Source of the DNA: Nematostella vectensis | Lineage: Eukaryota > Cnidaria > Anthozoa > Actiniaria > Edwardsiidae | Assembly (NCBI RefSeq): GCF_932526225.1 | Contig: NC_064046.1 | Coordinates: forward strand, 2,604,001-2,668,000 | DNA: 64,000 nt | Direction: 5' to 3' | Part shown: positions 52,979 to 63,528 of the stretch, in pieces | How the letters are laid out: each line of letters begins with the position of its first letter | Position numbering within the stretch: the first letter of the stretch is position 1 | Notes under the pieces: model-generated | The model's input: only the letters and a program-made list of their open reading frames with translations | Database searches by the model: none | What the model was told of the DNA's origin: nothing | Made by a program: the position numbers and the translations under genes

Positions 52979-53774
52979 TGTTTTATTTCTCTGAATAAAT
53001 ATTTCTTAACGACTTGTCCCCTGATATTGGGAACTATTTTGTCAAGGTCACAGAAGAGTATCAGTGTGAAAGAAGCAAAACAAGAAAAGTTGATATTGGG
53101 TGAATATTCTATTTGTTATTTTTGCATTGCGTCACTTAAGGCAGCCCTCCTTGAATGAGGAAAATTCTGGAAATCTTGCTATTGATAAATTGGTTCAAAA
53201 TAAGCGGAAGCTATTTGGCTTAAGCTGTTAAGCCGTTTTCAGCCCGTCACCCAAATCTTGCTACTATATGATTATTTGGGGTATACTTCAGAAATGTTTA
53301 TTTGTCTTTTAAATAGATTTTTTAAAACTCTCGCTATGTACTTCCTTGGCTAAAGTTTCCGCCCAACAAAATCCTTGGATTATTTACTAAATAAGCTGCT
53401 ATTGTAGCGTCTCCTCACTCAACCCTCGACTTGATAGTAGATACGAGAGTAGATAAATATATGGTATTTAAGAACGAAGCTGAGAGAAATGACAAAATAC
53501 CGTTTGTAAGTGCAGCGATTACCCAGCAAGAGATTGTATTACCACAGGCGGACCAGGATTAGAATCAGTCCCTCGTGATCCTTCAGGAAAATAAAATATA
53601 ATTTGAAGTTGTGGCTTGACTGTTTTCTCAATAAAGCTAGTTACTAGAAAGCTAGAAAATTTTCTCTCGAGAGACTAATATAGTAATGTAACTAATATAG
53701 TAATGTAACGTGGTCATCGTAGGGACATCTAGATATTAATTTAATCTTAACTTGTCATATTATACTTGTGGATA
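52979..53774. other. Stretch without recognised feature
   Basis: It is AT-rich and lacks supported coding. ACTAATATAGTAATGTA is doubled near 53685. Confidence 0.4.
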
Positions 53775-54182
53775 CAGGATCTGGATAGGGGTCTGCATCT
53801 CGGTAGTCAGTTAAAATTTCCATAATTTGTCGGTAGTCGGTAAGAATTTTTGGTCTTCGCTAGTATTCGCTTTTGTACTAGATTTCATGTATAAACATTC
53901 AAGATTAAACATTATTTAGGATTGATTAGTAATTAATAACTTATTGATAATAAATTAATTATGGATTGATAATTGACTGAAAAGTTGATGCAACAGGAAA
54001 TACATAGCTCAGATTCTGAAATGGCCGAATTTAAGTGCCGATGGAAGTAAAGAGTAAAAATACCAATAATAAAATGTCGGTAGTCGGCAAATATTTTTTT
54101 GTCGCTAGTCACTAGTTTTTTTTTTCACGTTTTGTCGGTAGTCAGCTACTTTTTAAGCCGTTTTAACCCCATCCAGACCCTG
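53775..54182. mobile_element. 408-bp MITE with CAGGRTCTGGATRGGG ends and GTCGGTAGTC repeats
   Basis: CAGGATCTGGATAGGGGT at the left and ACCCCATCCAGACCCTG at the right are inverted. TGGAT flanks both sides. The interior repeats GTCGGTAGTC four to five times in sub-terminal position, as transposase-binding repeats often do. Confidence 0.7.
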
Positions 54183-54510
54183 TGGATGAGCTGTGCTTCG
54201 TGTTGTTGATGCATCACGCTCCGCCAACTGGCATGTTCTTCTTGAATGTGATATGTTAATTTCTTGAGACAGACATACCTCTAGGCTTAATGAAACATTG
54301 TTTTGATTGAGGTACCTTAGGACTTTATACATTGATATAAATGCGTATTTTTGCGTGTAAGAAGCATTTTAGAAGTGGATCATGGGGTATACATGCCCGG
54401 GTAGAGACTCGTTATTCTACTCTCTTCTTATTCCTGTCAGACATCCGCTCATTATAAAACGCAATGCTCAGTAATGTCTATATAGTCAGCAGACATTCAT
54501 TTCTAATAAG

Positions 54511-55185
54511 TCAGTGATCCTGGTCCATATTCCGTGTTTCCATGCTAGGGCTCCAGTAACCCTGTTCGACAATTCTCATGATTAAATCCTGGTGGAATGA
54601 ATTCGCAACATCCAGCTCATTGAGGCTGTCCTTATCTAAGCACGCGAATAAACTTCCATCAATTCTCTCCTTCGCAAATTTCTCCACGTAGCCTCCGAGA
54701 CCAAAATCCTGCAAGCATTCACACACCTCACTCTCACTTAACGTTTTAAGTTCTCTGGGCTTTTGCAAAGCTTTGTTTTTGTGTCGAAATCTAGCCGGTA
54801 ACGAGTTCGCTTTAGGTTTAGCCCCTGATGATGCCATTTGTGTAAAGCTCTGTTCCTCGCCGTTGAATGTGCACTTAACGACTTCGCAAGGTATCTTTCT
54901 TTTTTGTCCTTCCATACTTTTAACTCTCCCTCGAGGTACTTGTCTCTGTGTTGGTCGCAAAACCTTGAGCTCCCTGACTTCGGGACACAGCTTTAATTGC
55001 TTCTCGAACGTTTCTTCCAAACCGTCGACATCAACGACCAATTCCATCGCTTTTTCCTTAAACACTTGTTCTTCTTGAGTCTTCTCTTTTTTCTTATCTG
55101 TATAGATTATTCTTGTAAGTTGCTGTAGCGCGTCGTACTGCCTTACCGCGTAGCGTGAGTTAGTATAAGCTAAATGACGTATCAA
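54511..55185 (-). CDS. SAM-domain protein, unknown family (single exon or 3' exon)
   Basis: The open frame has up to 224 codons. It opens at a TTG (55185), so the true start is either an internal ATG (residue 47, MELVVDVDGLEETF) or lies in an upstream exon. Residues about 148-210 (LSESEVCECLQDFGLGGYVE, then FAKERIDGSLFACLDKDSLN, then a final amphipathic helix ending EQGYW) form a sterile alpha motif, a protein-protein interaction module. The region before it is basic and Lys/Arg/Gln-rich, without a recognised domain. There is no signal peptide or membrane segment. It is not the C-terminus of the Eph-like gene, since it lies upstream of it on the same strand. Confidence 0.7.
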   Translation of the reverse strand: MIRHLAYTNSRYAVRQYDALQQLTRIIYTDKKKEKTQEEQVFKEKAMELVVDVDGLEETFEKQLKLCPEVRELKVLRPTQRQVPRGRVKSMEGQKRKIPCEVVKCTFNGEEQSFTQMASSGAKPKANSLPARFRHKNKALQKPRELKTLSESEVCECLQDFGLGGYVEKFAKERIDGSLFACLDKDSLNELDVANSFHQDLIMRIVEQGYWSPSMETRNMDQDH

Positions 55186-55403
55186 TGATTTTAAATTCCT
55201 TTTTCGTGATTAATCTTCTTCAATGACGTCCTACCACTTGAAGACGGTTGAATGCCCAGAGGCCTCAAGAACAATCAAATCAAAGGCCAAAACAGTGATC
55301 CCTTCTTGCGAAACGCTCAATAAAGGACAAATGGGTGCACCACAATGCTTGTTATAATTTTCCTTTTAGCAGCGTTCTTGCTCGTAAGGCCGCCTTGTAA
55401 TCA

Positions 55404-55640
55404 CTATTGTTCACCATCAGTAGTATTCTCAGGGACAGGGGAATCTCCCTTCAAATAACAGGCCGAGTGAGTCAGACACTCGCTCTCCCGTCGGCGTTCG
55501 TCGTCGCGTTTTCGGCGGTTCGAGAATTTCTGGAACCCACCGGTATTCGGTCCACCCTCGGGACCAATGACAGAGGCCGCTTGAAAAGTCAAGCAATAGA
55601 AGAATCCGGCTCCGGTTTTCCTAAACTTAAATAAACAACA
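55404..55640 (-). CDS. Short coding-like frame, unknown
   Basis: A minus-strand frame of about 75 codons, with no convincing start, reads LTFQAASVIGPEGGPNTGGF followed by a basic run (NRRKRDDERRRE) and ends at TAG near 55404. The composition is protein-like, but no domain is recognised. It could be an upstream exon of the SAM gene or a piece of a repeat. Confidence 0.25.
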   Translation of the reverse strand, partial: CCLFKFRKTGAGFFYCLTFQAASVIGPEGGPNTGGFQKFSNRRKRDDERRRESECLTHSACYLKGDSPVPENTTDGEQ

Positions 55641-55699
55641 ACAAAAAAATGTCAGACAAGAGTCGTATGACCTCTACAAGAGGCGTCTAACTGAAGGCT

Positions 55700-56262
55700 T
55701 GTTTTCATATGATCGCTCACGATCGCAGCTAATTTCTTACGATCGCATTCCGATCGCAGCTATTTTGACTGTACGATCGCATCCCCATCGCAGCAAATTT
55801 GAGCGTATGATCGCATTCCGATCGAAACTAATTTGACCGTACGATCGCATTCCGGTTGCAGCTAATTTGACCGTCCGCATTCCGATCGCAACTAATTTGG
55901 CCGTCCGATCGCATTCCGAGCTCAGCTAATTTGACCGTACGATAGCATTCCGATCGCAGCTAGTTTGACCGTAGATCGTAATCCGATCGCAGATAATTTG
56001 ACCGTACGATCGCATTCCGATCGCAGCTAATTTGACCGTACGATCTCATTCCGATCGCAGCTAATTTGGCCGTCCGATCGCATTTCGAGCTCAGCTAATT
56101 TGACCGTACAATAGCATTCCGATCGCAGCTAGTTTGACCGTAGATCGCAATCCGATCGCAGATAATTTGACCGTACGATCGCATCCCGAACGCAGCTAAT
56201 TTGACCGTACGATCGCATTCCGATAGCCGATCGCAAACTGGTTTCCATATGATCGCACGCGA
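55700..56262 (+). repeat. 34-bp satellite, CGATCGCATTCCGATCGCAG unit
   Basis: About sixteen diverged units (CGATCGCATTCCGATCGCAG, CTAATTTGACCGTA) are present. Each unit has two CGATCG-type palindromes. CpGs are largely preserved. Confidence 0.9.
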
Positions 56263-56675
56263 TCGTCTGCAACCGAGTCCGATTATATAGAAACCTGCGT
56301 GAAGCTTTCAATTCGACCGAAAGAGCGAAAAAATGGCATGAAAGTTTCCAATTCTCGATATATTAGCTCAAGATTCTGCATACAAGGAGTTCCTCTGACT
56401 AAAAGCTTAATTCCAAATTTTAAAGAAATTAATTATTAGGGAGCAAATTTGCCTTAATTTCTGATCAGAGCCCGACTTCACCATAAAAACGAGGAGAATT
56501 CATACTTTGAACATTTGAAAATTGCACTTCAAGCCTCATATCTCGAAGACGAATCCATTAGAAAAAAACACTTTTTGATATGTTGGTTTACATAACATAA
56601 GGAACCTCTATGCAAAAATTCAAGCTTACCGAAGTTAACCAGACTGTCAATTCGGCCGCGTTGCATCTGCGCTTA
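56263..56675. other. Stretch without recognised feature
   Basis: No supported gene or repeat is seen here. Confidence 0.4.
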
Positions 56676-56896
56676 AAGCACGCCAATCACGCCGCGCCAT
56701 TGTATGCTCCTGCTCAATGGCAAGTCACACAAAGCATCCATTTCCATCGGCTAATACACGCGAGAAGCCAAGGTATTTTCAATCATATATCCTCAATAAC
56801 ATATCAGACTTCGTTCTTACACTGTTATTTTGAAAGTTCCTTGCGAATAAATCCCTGTTTTTCAATAACAAAGGAGTTGGTGATTGACATCCTTTA
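56676..56896 (+). repeat. Dispersed repeat C, copy 1
   Basis: About 220 bp (CCAATCACGCCGC, CACACAAAGCATCCATTTCC, ATCGGCTAAT, AACAAAGGAGT, TTCTTTAAG-type end) match 61711-61941 in the same orientation. Confidence 0.75.
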
Positions 56897-57215
56897 AGAG
56901 CTTGTAGAACTTTCACAGGAAATAGAAAAAACACTCTTTATTTCATTTTTACACAAGCACACTAGATTCGGCCGCAGCCAGTCACAGGGCCTTTTATCGT
57001 CCCCTTTGTTGAAAAATAAAATCAGCTACATGTCGTTGAAAAAGAGTAACTAAATTAATAACTACATATTAATATATACTCTAGAACTCATATCAATTCC
57101 TAAAAATTAATTAGACCCCCGTTATATAGGGTAAATAAATCACCTAAATTTCAAAATCACCCATTTGATTGTCATTAATAAATCCCGACAGCAAGCAAAA
57201 CAGCAGACAGCAATT

Positions 57216-58728
57216 CAGAGGCGGATTTAGGGGCGGGTAGGCCCCACCCTCCTATTTTCAGATATAAGAAATACACGGAAGAACATTGAGTCAACCCCCC
57301 CTTCTTGAAACCCTTGCTTCGCCCCCCCTTTTCTTGAAACCCTTGCTTCGCACCTCCCCTTTCTTGAAACCCTTGCTTCGCCCCCCCCTTTTCTTGAAAC
57401 CCTCGCTTCGCACCCCCCTTTCTTGAAACCCTTGCTTCGCCCCCCTTTCTTGAAACCCTTGCTTCGCCCCCCCCTTTTCTTGAAACCCTTGCTTCGCCCC
57501 CCCTTTTCTTGAAACCCTTGCTTCGCCCCCCCTTTTCTTGAAACCCTTGCTTCGCCCCCTCTTTCTTGAAACCCTGGCTTCGCCCCCCCTTTCTTGAAAC
57601 CCTTGCTTCGCCCCCCCTTTTCTTGAAACCCTTGCTTCGCCCCCCCTTTTCTTGAAACCCTTGCTTCGCACCTCCCCTTTCTTGAAACCCTTGCTTCGCC
57701 CCCCCCTTTTCTTGAAACCCTCGCTTCGCACCCCCCTTTCTTGAAACCCTTGCTTCGCCCCCCTTTCTTGAAACCCTTGCTTCGCCCCCCCCTTTTCTTG
57801 AAACCCTTGCTTCGCCCCCCCTTTTCTTGAAACCCTTGCTTCGCCCCCCCTTTTCTTGAAACCCTTGCTTCGCCCCCTTTTTCTTGAAACCCTGGCTTCG
57901 CCCCCCCTTTCTTGAAACCCTTGCTTCGCCCCCCCTTTTCTTGAAACCCTTGCTTCGCCCCCTCTTTCTTGAAACCCTGGCTTCGCCCCCCCTTTCTTGA
58001 AACCCTTGCTTCGCCCCCCCTTTCTTGAAACCCTTGCTTCGCCCCCCCCTTTTCTTGAAACCCTTGCTTCGCACCTCCCCTTTCTTGAAACCCTTGCTTC
58101 GCCCCCCCTTTTCTTGAAACCCTCGCTTCGCACCCCCCTTTCTTGAAACCCTTGCTTCGCCCCCCTTTCTTGAAACCCTTGCTTCGCCCCCCCCTTTTCT
58201 TGAAACCCTTGCTTCGCCCCCCCTTTTCTTGAAACCCTTGCTTCGCCCCCCCTTTTCTTGAAACCCTTGCTTCGCCCCCTCTTTCTTGAAACCCTGGCTT
58301 CGCCCCCCCTTTCTTGAAACCCTTGCTTCGCCCCCCCTTTTCTTGAAACCCTTGCTTCGCCCCCTCTTTCTTGAAACCCTGGCTTCGCCCCCCCTTTCTT
58401 GAAATCCTTGCTTCGCCCCCCCTTTCTTGAAACCCTTGCTTCGCCCCCCCCTTTTCTTGAAACCCTTGCTTCGCACCCCTTTTCTTGAAACCCTTGCTTC
58501 GCCCCCCCCCCTTTTCTTGAAACCCTTGCTTCGCCCCCCCCCCTTTTCTTGAAACCCTTGCTTCGCACCTCCCCTTTCTTGAAACCCTTGCTTCGCCCCC
58601 CCCCCCCTTTTCTTGAAACCCTTGCTTCGCACCCCTTTTCTTGAAACCCTTGCTTCGCCCCCCCCCCCCCCCTTTTCTTGAAACTCTTGCTTCGCACCCC
58701 TTTTTTGGAGCTCCTGGATCCGCCCCTG
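57216..58728. mobile_element. 1.5-kb non-autonomous element filled by a 29-bp array
   Basis: The ends CAGAGGCGGATTTAGG and CCTGGATCCGCCCCTG are inverted copies, and CAATT flanks both sides (57211-57215, 58729-58733), suggesting a 5-bp target duplication. From 57295 to 58700 the interior is about 48 units of CTTGAAACCCTTGCTTCGCC plus a variable C run and TTT(T). No transposase is present. Confidence 0.85.
57295..58700 (+). repeat. 29/30-bp array with higher-order blocks
   Basis: Units of CCCTTGCTTCGCCCCCCCTT / TTCTTGAAA vary in C-run length and in CGCACC versus CGCCCC. A block of about 350-400 bp of variant order recurs (for example GCACCTCCCC..CCTCGC..GCACCCCCC at 57350, 57668 and 58070), showing secondary amplification of multi-unit blocks. 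The long open frames on the minus strand are artefacts. Confidence 0.95.
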
Positions 58729-58910
58729 CAATTTATTAATAAATAAACGATTTTACTCCCTTAAAACAGAAAGTATTTATGAAATTTTTAAATTAATTTA
58801 TAGGCTGGCTTGAAAATTAGCAGGCTGCGAGCAGATATTTCTGAGTGTTTTGCAGTTCGAGCTCGGAGGCTTTCTCTGGGGTGGACTTGTTTGTTGGATC
58901 TCGGACAAAT

Positions 58911-61900
58911 TCAAACGAACACCTTCGTAAAAAACTTCCCAGTGGGCTGTTCAGTGAATTTGTGAATCGCGGCTCTTAGTGGATACCGCTGGCCAGCGAC
59001 ATCAATCTCAAATTTGCCGTCCCTGATGTACTCATCTGACACAGGGTGCCCAGCGTTGGACACGTAACCCATGCAAACCGGCGCATTCAATGTAAAACTA
59101 AACGAAGCTGAAGACGTTGTGCCGACGATCTCTCCGTTACGCAGAATTGGCTCTCCCCCCCACGGGATGTTTGTGTCGTCGTGCTCCTCCATGGCCATGA
59201 ATAGAAGGCGCTTTGTGATTGGCTGATCTTGTAGGCTCAGAAGGGCACTTCTACCGATGAATTCCTCATTCTACGAAACAGACAGAATAAAAAATGTTTT
59301 TATTTTCTTGATGATAATTGATTTTATCCTGCGCAGCCGCCTTTTGGTGCAGTCTAGAATTTCAGAATGACACTACGCACGTGCGTAGGAAAGGATAGAA
59401 ATAAAGAAATAAATCTTAATTGCAAAAACTGTTCTACACTTTGAGAAGCGTAAGGATATGCGGGATTGTTTTTAAAAAAACAAAAAGCAAACCGTTTGGC
59501 TGAAATATACCGTGTTTACGTTTATCTTCGTGTTTGATTAGAAAACCCGGTCAAGTTACGTTGCGCAATCTGCGCTACCACCACGTGACGCGCGAACTGC
59601 CCCGGGTTGCTCGCGGAAACGTACCCTAGGTTTTCTAGTCAAACACAGAGAGCGCGTCGCCAACAAGGCACATTTCAGCCAAGTTAGAGCGAACTCTGTT
59701 CCTACCCCCCTCGGCAAACGCAACTATCCAAATAATTACGATCTAAATAAAATCGCATACCTTAAACATGCATATTCTGCTCTCCAGTCCTGCCTGGAAA
59801 GGGTTTACGAAGGGTGTCAGCTCGATGCCTAGACGCGGGTACCCCTTCTCCACTCTAAGGGCGTCCACAGCATAACATCCTACATTCCTTATGTCCATGG
59901 CTTTACCGGCCTTGGTCAGTTGGCTGTACAGCCCGCTAGCGTACTGAAAAAGGGGAAATTTAGAATGGATGGACTGGATTGAGGAGTGAGGCATGAAAGC
60001 TTGGTCAGTTCGGTGTACAGCCGCTAGCGAACTGGAGAGGAAGTGGAAATATCGAAAAGGATGGACTGAGGAGTAAGGGAAACAGATATTGAGAGGCAAA
60101 CAACAGTGTCAAGGCCATAACAAGATCTTGATGGATACTTACCTCTGTGGGAATGATTAACTGCCATCCTTGCTCAAGATCACCTACATTCGTGCGCTTG
60201 AAGGCCTTTACGTCAGAAGCAAAGCCGAGACTCAGCTCCTAGAACAGGTAACACAGTAGTAGATCAAGAATTAATATTTAAAAGTTAAAGCATCCAGAAG
60301 TACTGGTTAAACCAATCGCTGGTTCTGGTTTATTAGCAACTATTGAGCCAGGTCCGAGTACTAGTTAAACAAGTTTCAAGTACTGGTTAGATGCTTGGTA
60401 CTGTGTGTTTCAACAAATCTAGGGTATCGGTTGAACAAGTCTAGGGTACTGGTTGAACAAGTCTAGGGTACTGGTTGAATAAGTGTAGGGTACTGTGTGT
60501 TTCAACAAATCTAGGGTATCGGTTGAACAAGTCTAGGGTATCGGTTGAACAAGTCTAGGGTACTGGTTGAACAAGTATAGGGTACTGGTTGAACAAGTCT
60601 AGGGTACTGGTTGAATAAGTGTAGGGTACTGTGTGTTTCAACAAATCTAGGGTATCGGTTGAACAAGTCTAGGGTATGGGTTGAACAAGTCTAGGGTACT
60701 GTTTGAATAAGTCTAGGGTACTGGTTGAACAAGTCTAGGGTACCGGTTGAACAAGTCTAGGGTACTGGTTGAACAAGTCTAGGGTACTGGTTGAACAAGT
60801 CTAGGGTACCGGTTGAACAAGTCTAGGGTACCGGTTGAACAAGTCTAGGGTACTGGTTGAACAAGTCTAGGGTACCGCTTGAACAATTCAGGGTACCGGT
60901 TGAACAAGTCTATGGGACCGGTTGAACAAGTCTAGGGTACCGGTTGAACAAGTCTAGGGTACCGGTTGAACAAGTCTAGGGTACCGGTTGAACAAGTCTA
61001 GGGTACCGCTTGAACAAGTCTAGGGTACTGGTTGAACAAGTCTAGGGTACTGGTTGAACAAGTCTAGGGTACCGGTTGAACAAGTCAAGGGTACTGGTTG
61101 AACAAGTCTAGGGTACCTTGAAGGTGTCGATAGGGTAGTCAGATGTGAGATCTGTGGTCGTAAAGCCTTGAAGTAACTCAGCAGACATTGGCCCAAGAAC
61201 TCCGAGAACCACGAAGCCCGACTGAATGTCTCGGAGAGTGATTGAGCTCCTGTTGGGAATATGTCGAGAGATCCAGTTCTGCGCTAACACAGTATGTGCG
61301 GTGGGGACCATGATGATATATCTGCAAATTGACGTAAAGACACTAGGTAAAAAACAAAGAGACTGTATTAATTTATGTTATTTTTTTACAGTCCATGGTA
61401 CCTATTTTCCGCAGTCCTTGCCACAGTACATTCCAGTTCGTAGCCTCCGCGCTTGTTCAGCAATGCTGTCTGCACGATATGGCCGATGGGAACGCCCACA
61501 TCGCGGGCGCACAATGTCTGCATGAATTGCTCACAGGACGCAGGGTCGGCGGACTGTAAGGAGGCAGATCAAGGGATTGAAATCAACAACAAGACAGGGG
61601 GCACGCGCAACCACCCCCCTCCCCCTCGGGACCGTAAAAGCTATTTTTACTACAAGCCTGCAAAGTAAATGATCTTACTATGAAAGCTATCGTGGCTATA
61701 CGAAGTGATCTTAAAGAAGGCCAATCACGCCGCCATTTTTTGCTCCCACTCGATGGCGAGTAACACAAAGCATCCATTTCCATCGGCTAATTCAAGCAAG
61801 TAACCAAGATAGTTTCAATCAAATATCGTCAATAGCATCAGACTTCATTCGCAGATTGTTATTTCAAAGTTTCCTCGCAAATAAACCGTTGTATTTTCGA

Positions 61901-63528
61901 TGATAAACACTAACAAAGGAGTGGGTGATCGACGTTCTTTAAGTGATGATCTTACCATAAACTCTATTCTTGCTACACACCGGCTAAGTAAATGATCTTA
62001 CAATAAATCATATCCTGGCTACACGCCTGCAAGAAAAGCTATTCTCGCTACACGCCTGCTAAGAAGTGATAATCTTATCATAAAAGCTATTCTTACCGAA
62101 ATCTCAAAGAGCCCAACTGACGTCATGTCGACAAGTGCGACGGAGTTGTGACAGGCCGCGTACTCCACTTGTACATTACGGAAAAACGCGGGCTTTCCGA
62201 ACGCGTTAGTACTCGGCACAACTAAACAAGGCAAGAGAAATCCTCAAAATCAATACCACGTATCAGAAGAAAGGGGCAACAAAGTGATAAATCATACTCG
62301 CTCTGTATACAACGCATAATGAATGGTGACGGCGTTATGTGTTAGTTTAGGGTGATTTAGATCCACGACGCCGGCAAGAGGACGCCGCCTCGCCCACGTT
62401 CGTTTGCGCGCGCACGCTAATTTTTGCCGGCGTCCCGCCCTGAAGAGGACGTGAAAAAGCATGAAATGCCGTCCTGAACAGGAAGCGACGCCGGCAAGAA
62501 AAGCGTGCGCGCGCAATCGAACGTGCGCGAGGCAGTGTCTTCTTGCCGGCGTCGTGGATCAAAATCACCCTACTGGTTTTGGTGACGGAAGCCACTTTTA
62601 GCTACGGTTACGAAGGCCGTTACACAGTCAATGTTGTTGTTAATCGTTAGTAACAAAAAAGGTGGAATGAATATCGAAAAGTGAAATGTTATGGCGAATA
62701 ATCAGTGCATTAAAACACGCAACATAACGACATAACAGCACGGAATAAGAGGACAGTAACGACAAAATCTCAGTAATGTACACGTAACGTAAGGGTCACA
62801 GCGAAGGGTAATCGAATATTTCACATACTTGTACTGTTCCATTCGAGATCTGTGAAATGAAGAAAATACATGGATCAACCTTTGTTGGTTAACATAAAAA
62901 TAGGCAGCTGTACTGCTAGTGGGGTATACAATGCAACAGAAACTGGAATTCGAATCTGCCAAATTTTCGATCACGACTATTTGGGCTAGTGTGGGATACA
63001 CTATCCTGTAGTTTTGTCACAGCAATATATTTTTATTACTTTTCATTTAGGATTTTGTGATTGGGTCTCTTCAATTGTTTACTGGTGTTCAATATAGGGT
63101 ACTTCGTCTTTATAAGAAGGGAGAAGAATAACAGAGTGATTGATAACTGTCTAAAAAAGACCTTGGAGTTCTGTCTTACCTTCTTCATCCAACTGAAACC
63201 ACCTTGGCCTTTCCCAGCCCATCCGCTCGCCCCAGACCGCCCCGGCTGAATCGAGCTGCGCGTACAGGGGTGAGCATTTGACTCCTCGCGCCGTTTGCTT
63301 TTCCGAATAAGGATATCGCATGACGTAATGCCACCCGAGTGTTTCTCTCACGCGATCACGTAGAAACTGCTTGTTGTTGAAGTGGTTGCCAAAGCGACGT
63401 ATATCCACAGGCCACAGATCCATGGTGGGGTGGCCCTCGGTTATCCATTCAGACAGGGCTTTGCCCACGCCTGCCGCACTGGCGATACCGCTGGAACACA
63501 TACCGGCGGCGACAAAATAGTTCCGCAC
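58911..63528 (-). CDS. PDPR: PDPR-like protein (pyruvate dehydrogenase phosphatase regulatory subunit), C-terminal 489 residues
   Basis: Seven minus-strand exons join in frame: 63528-63180, 62221-62097, 61553-61402, 61321-61117, 60238-60143, 59943-59761 and 59270-58911. The first begins VRNYFVAAGMCSSGIASAAG, the end of an FAD-dependent oxidoreductase (DAO) domain. It continues through SPLYAQLDSAGAVWGERMGW, LVDMTSVGLFEI, VPIGHIVQTALLNKRGGYE, ALRVEKGYPRLG, and the C-terminal GcvT-like barrel IPWGGEPILRNGEIVGTTSS. Members act in mitochondria; PDPR lowers the Mg2+ sensitivity of the PDP1 phosphatase on the pyruvate dehydrogenase complex. SARDH/DMGDH are close paralogues, but the end (GTTSSASFSF, DGKFEIDVAGQRY) fits PDPR best. 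The N-terminal exons lie beyond 64000. Three intron ends carry tandem arrays made from the junctions. Confidence 0.82.
59529..59648. mobile_element. 120-bp MITE in PDPR-like last intron
   Basis: CGTGTTTGATTAGAAAACCC at the left and its inverted partner GGTTTTCTAGTCAAACACAG at the right enclose a GC-rich core with CCACGTGACGCGCG. Confidence 0.7.
59925..60075 (-). repeat. Duplicate of a PDPR-like exon start and acceptor
   Basis: The start of exon 59943-59761 and its acceptor (plus strand CTTGGTCAGTTGGCTGTACA, GCCCGCTAGCGTACTGAAAA) recur at 60000-60050 (CTTGGTCAGTTCGGTGTACA, GCCGCTAGCGAACTGGAGAG), followed by a shared GGATGGACTG..GAGGAGT tail. Confidence 0.8.
60298..61116 (-). repeat. 22-bp minisatellite grown from a PDPR-like splice donor
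   Basis: About 35 units of CTAGGGTACYGGTTGAACAA GT are present. On the minus strand each reads GGTACCCTAGACTTGTTCAA. The array ends exactly at the donor of exon 61321-61117, whose junction is AAG|GTACCCTAGACTTG, i.e. the first unit is the 5' splice site itself. Units at the far end (60298-60400) are degenerate. Confidence 0.92.
61630..62096 (-). repeat. About 48-bp degenerate array starting at a PDPR-like donor
   Basis: Reading the minus strand from the donor of exon 62221-62097, units run GTAAGAATAGCTTTTATGAT, AAGATTATCACTTCTTAGCA, GGCGTGTAGC and repeat with variation about five times (GAATAGCTTTTCTTGCAGGC; GGATATGATTTATTGTAAGA; GAATAGAGTTTATGGTAAGA; CGATAGCTTTCATAGTAAGA). The array is interrupted by the dispersed repeat at 61711-61941. 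Confidence 0.75.
61711..61941 (+). repeat. Dispersed repeat C, copy 2
   Basis: It matches 56676-56896 (CACAAAGCATCCATTTCCAT, CGGCTAATTC) and is inserted into the donor-derived array. Confidence 0.75.
62347..62572. mobile_element. 226-bp GC-rich MITE with ends TTAGGGTGATTTAGATCCAC
   Basis: The inverted ends continue through CGACGCCGGCAAGA. The interior is GC-rich with (CG)-dense tracts, in contrast to the AT-rich intron around it. Confidence 0.8.
62573..63179. other. PDPR-like first visible intron, rest
   Basis: No repeat or gene is recognised between the MITE and the exon at 63180. Confidence 0.4.

Noticed and set aside
54511-55185. SAM frame as the C-terminal SAM domain of the Eph-like gene
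   Set aside because: Both are on the minus strand, and the SAM frame lies upstream of the ectodomain exons, so the order is wrong.
57175-58731. Long minus-strand open frames (up to 518 codons) of Arg/Gly/Lys-rich repeats
   Set aside because: They arise because the 29/30-bp array has few stops in several frames. Unit length varies, so frames switch, and there is no signal peptide, promoter or domain.
60298-61116. Possible CRISPR-like array of 22-bp units
   Set aside because: Units are directly contiguous without unique spacers, in a eukaryotic intron; it is a minisatellite.
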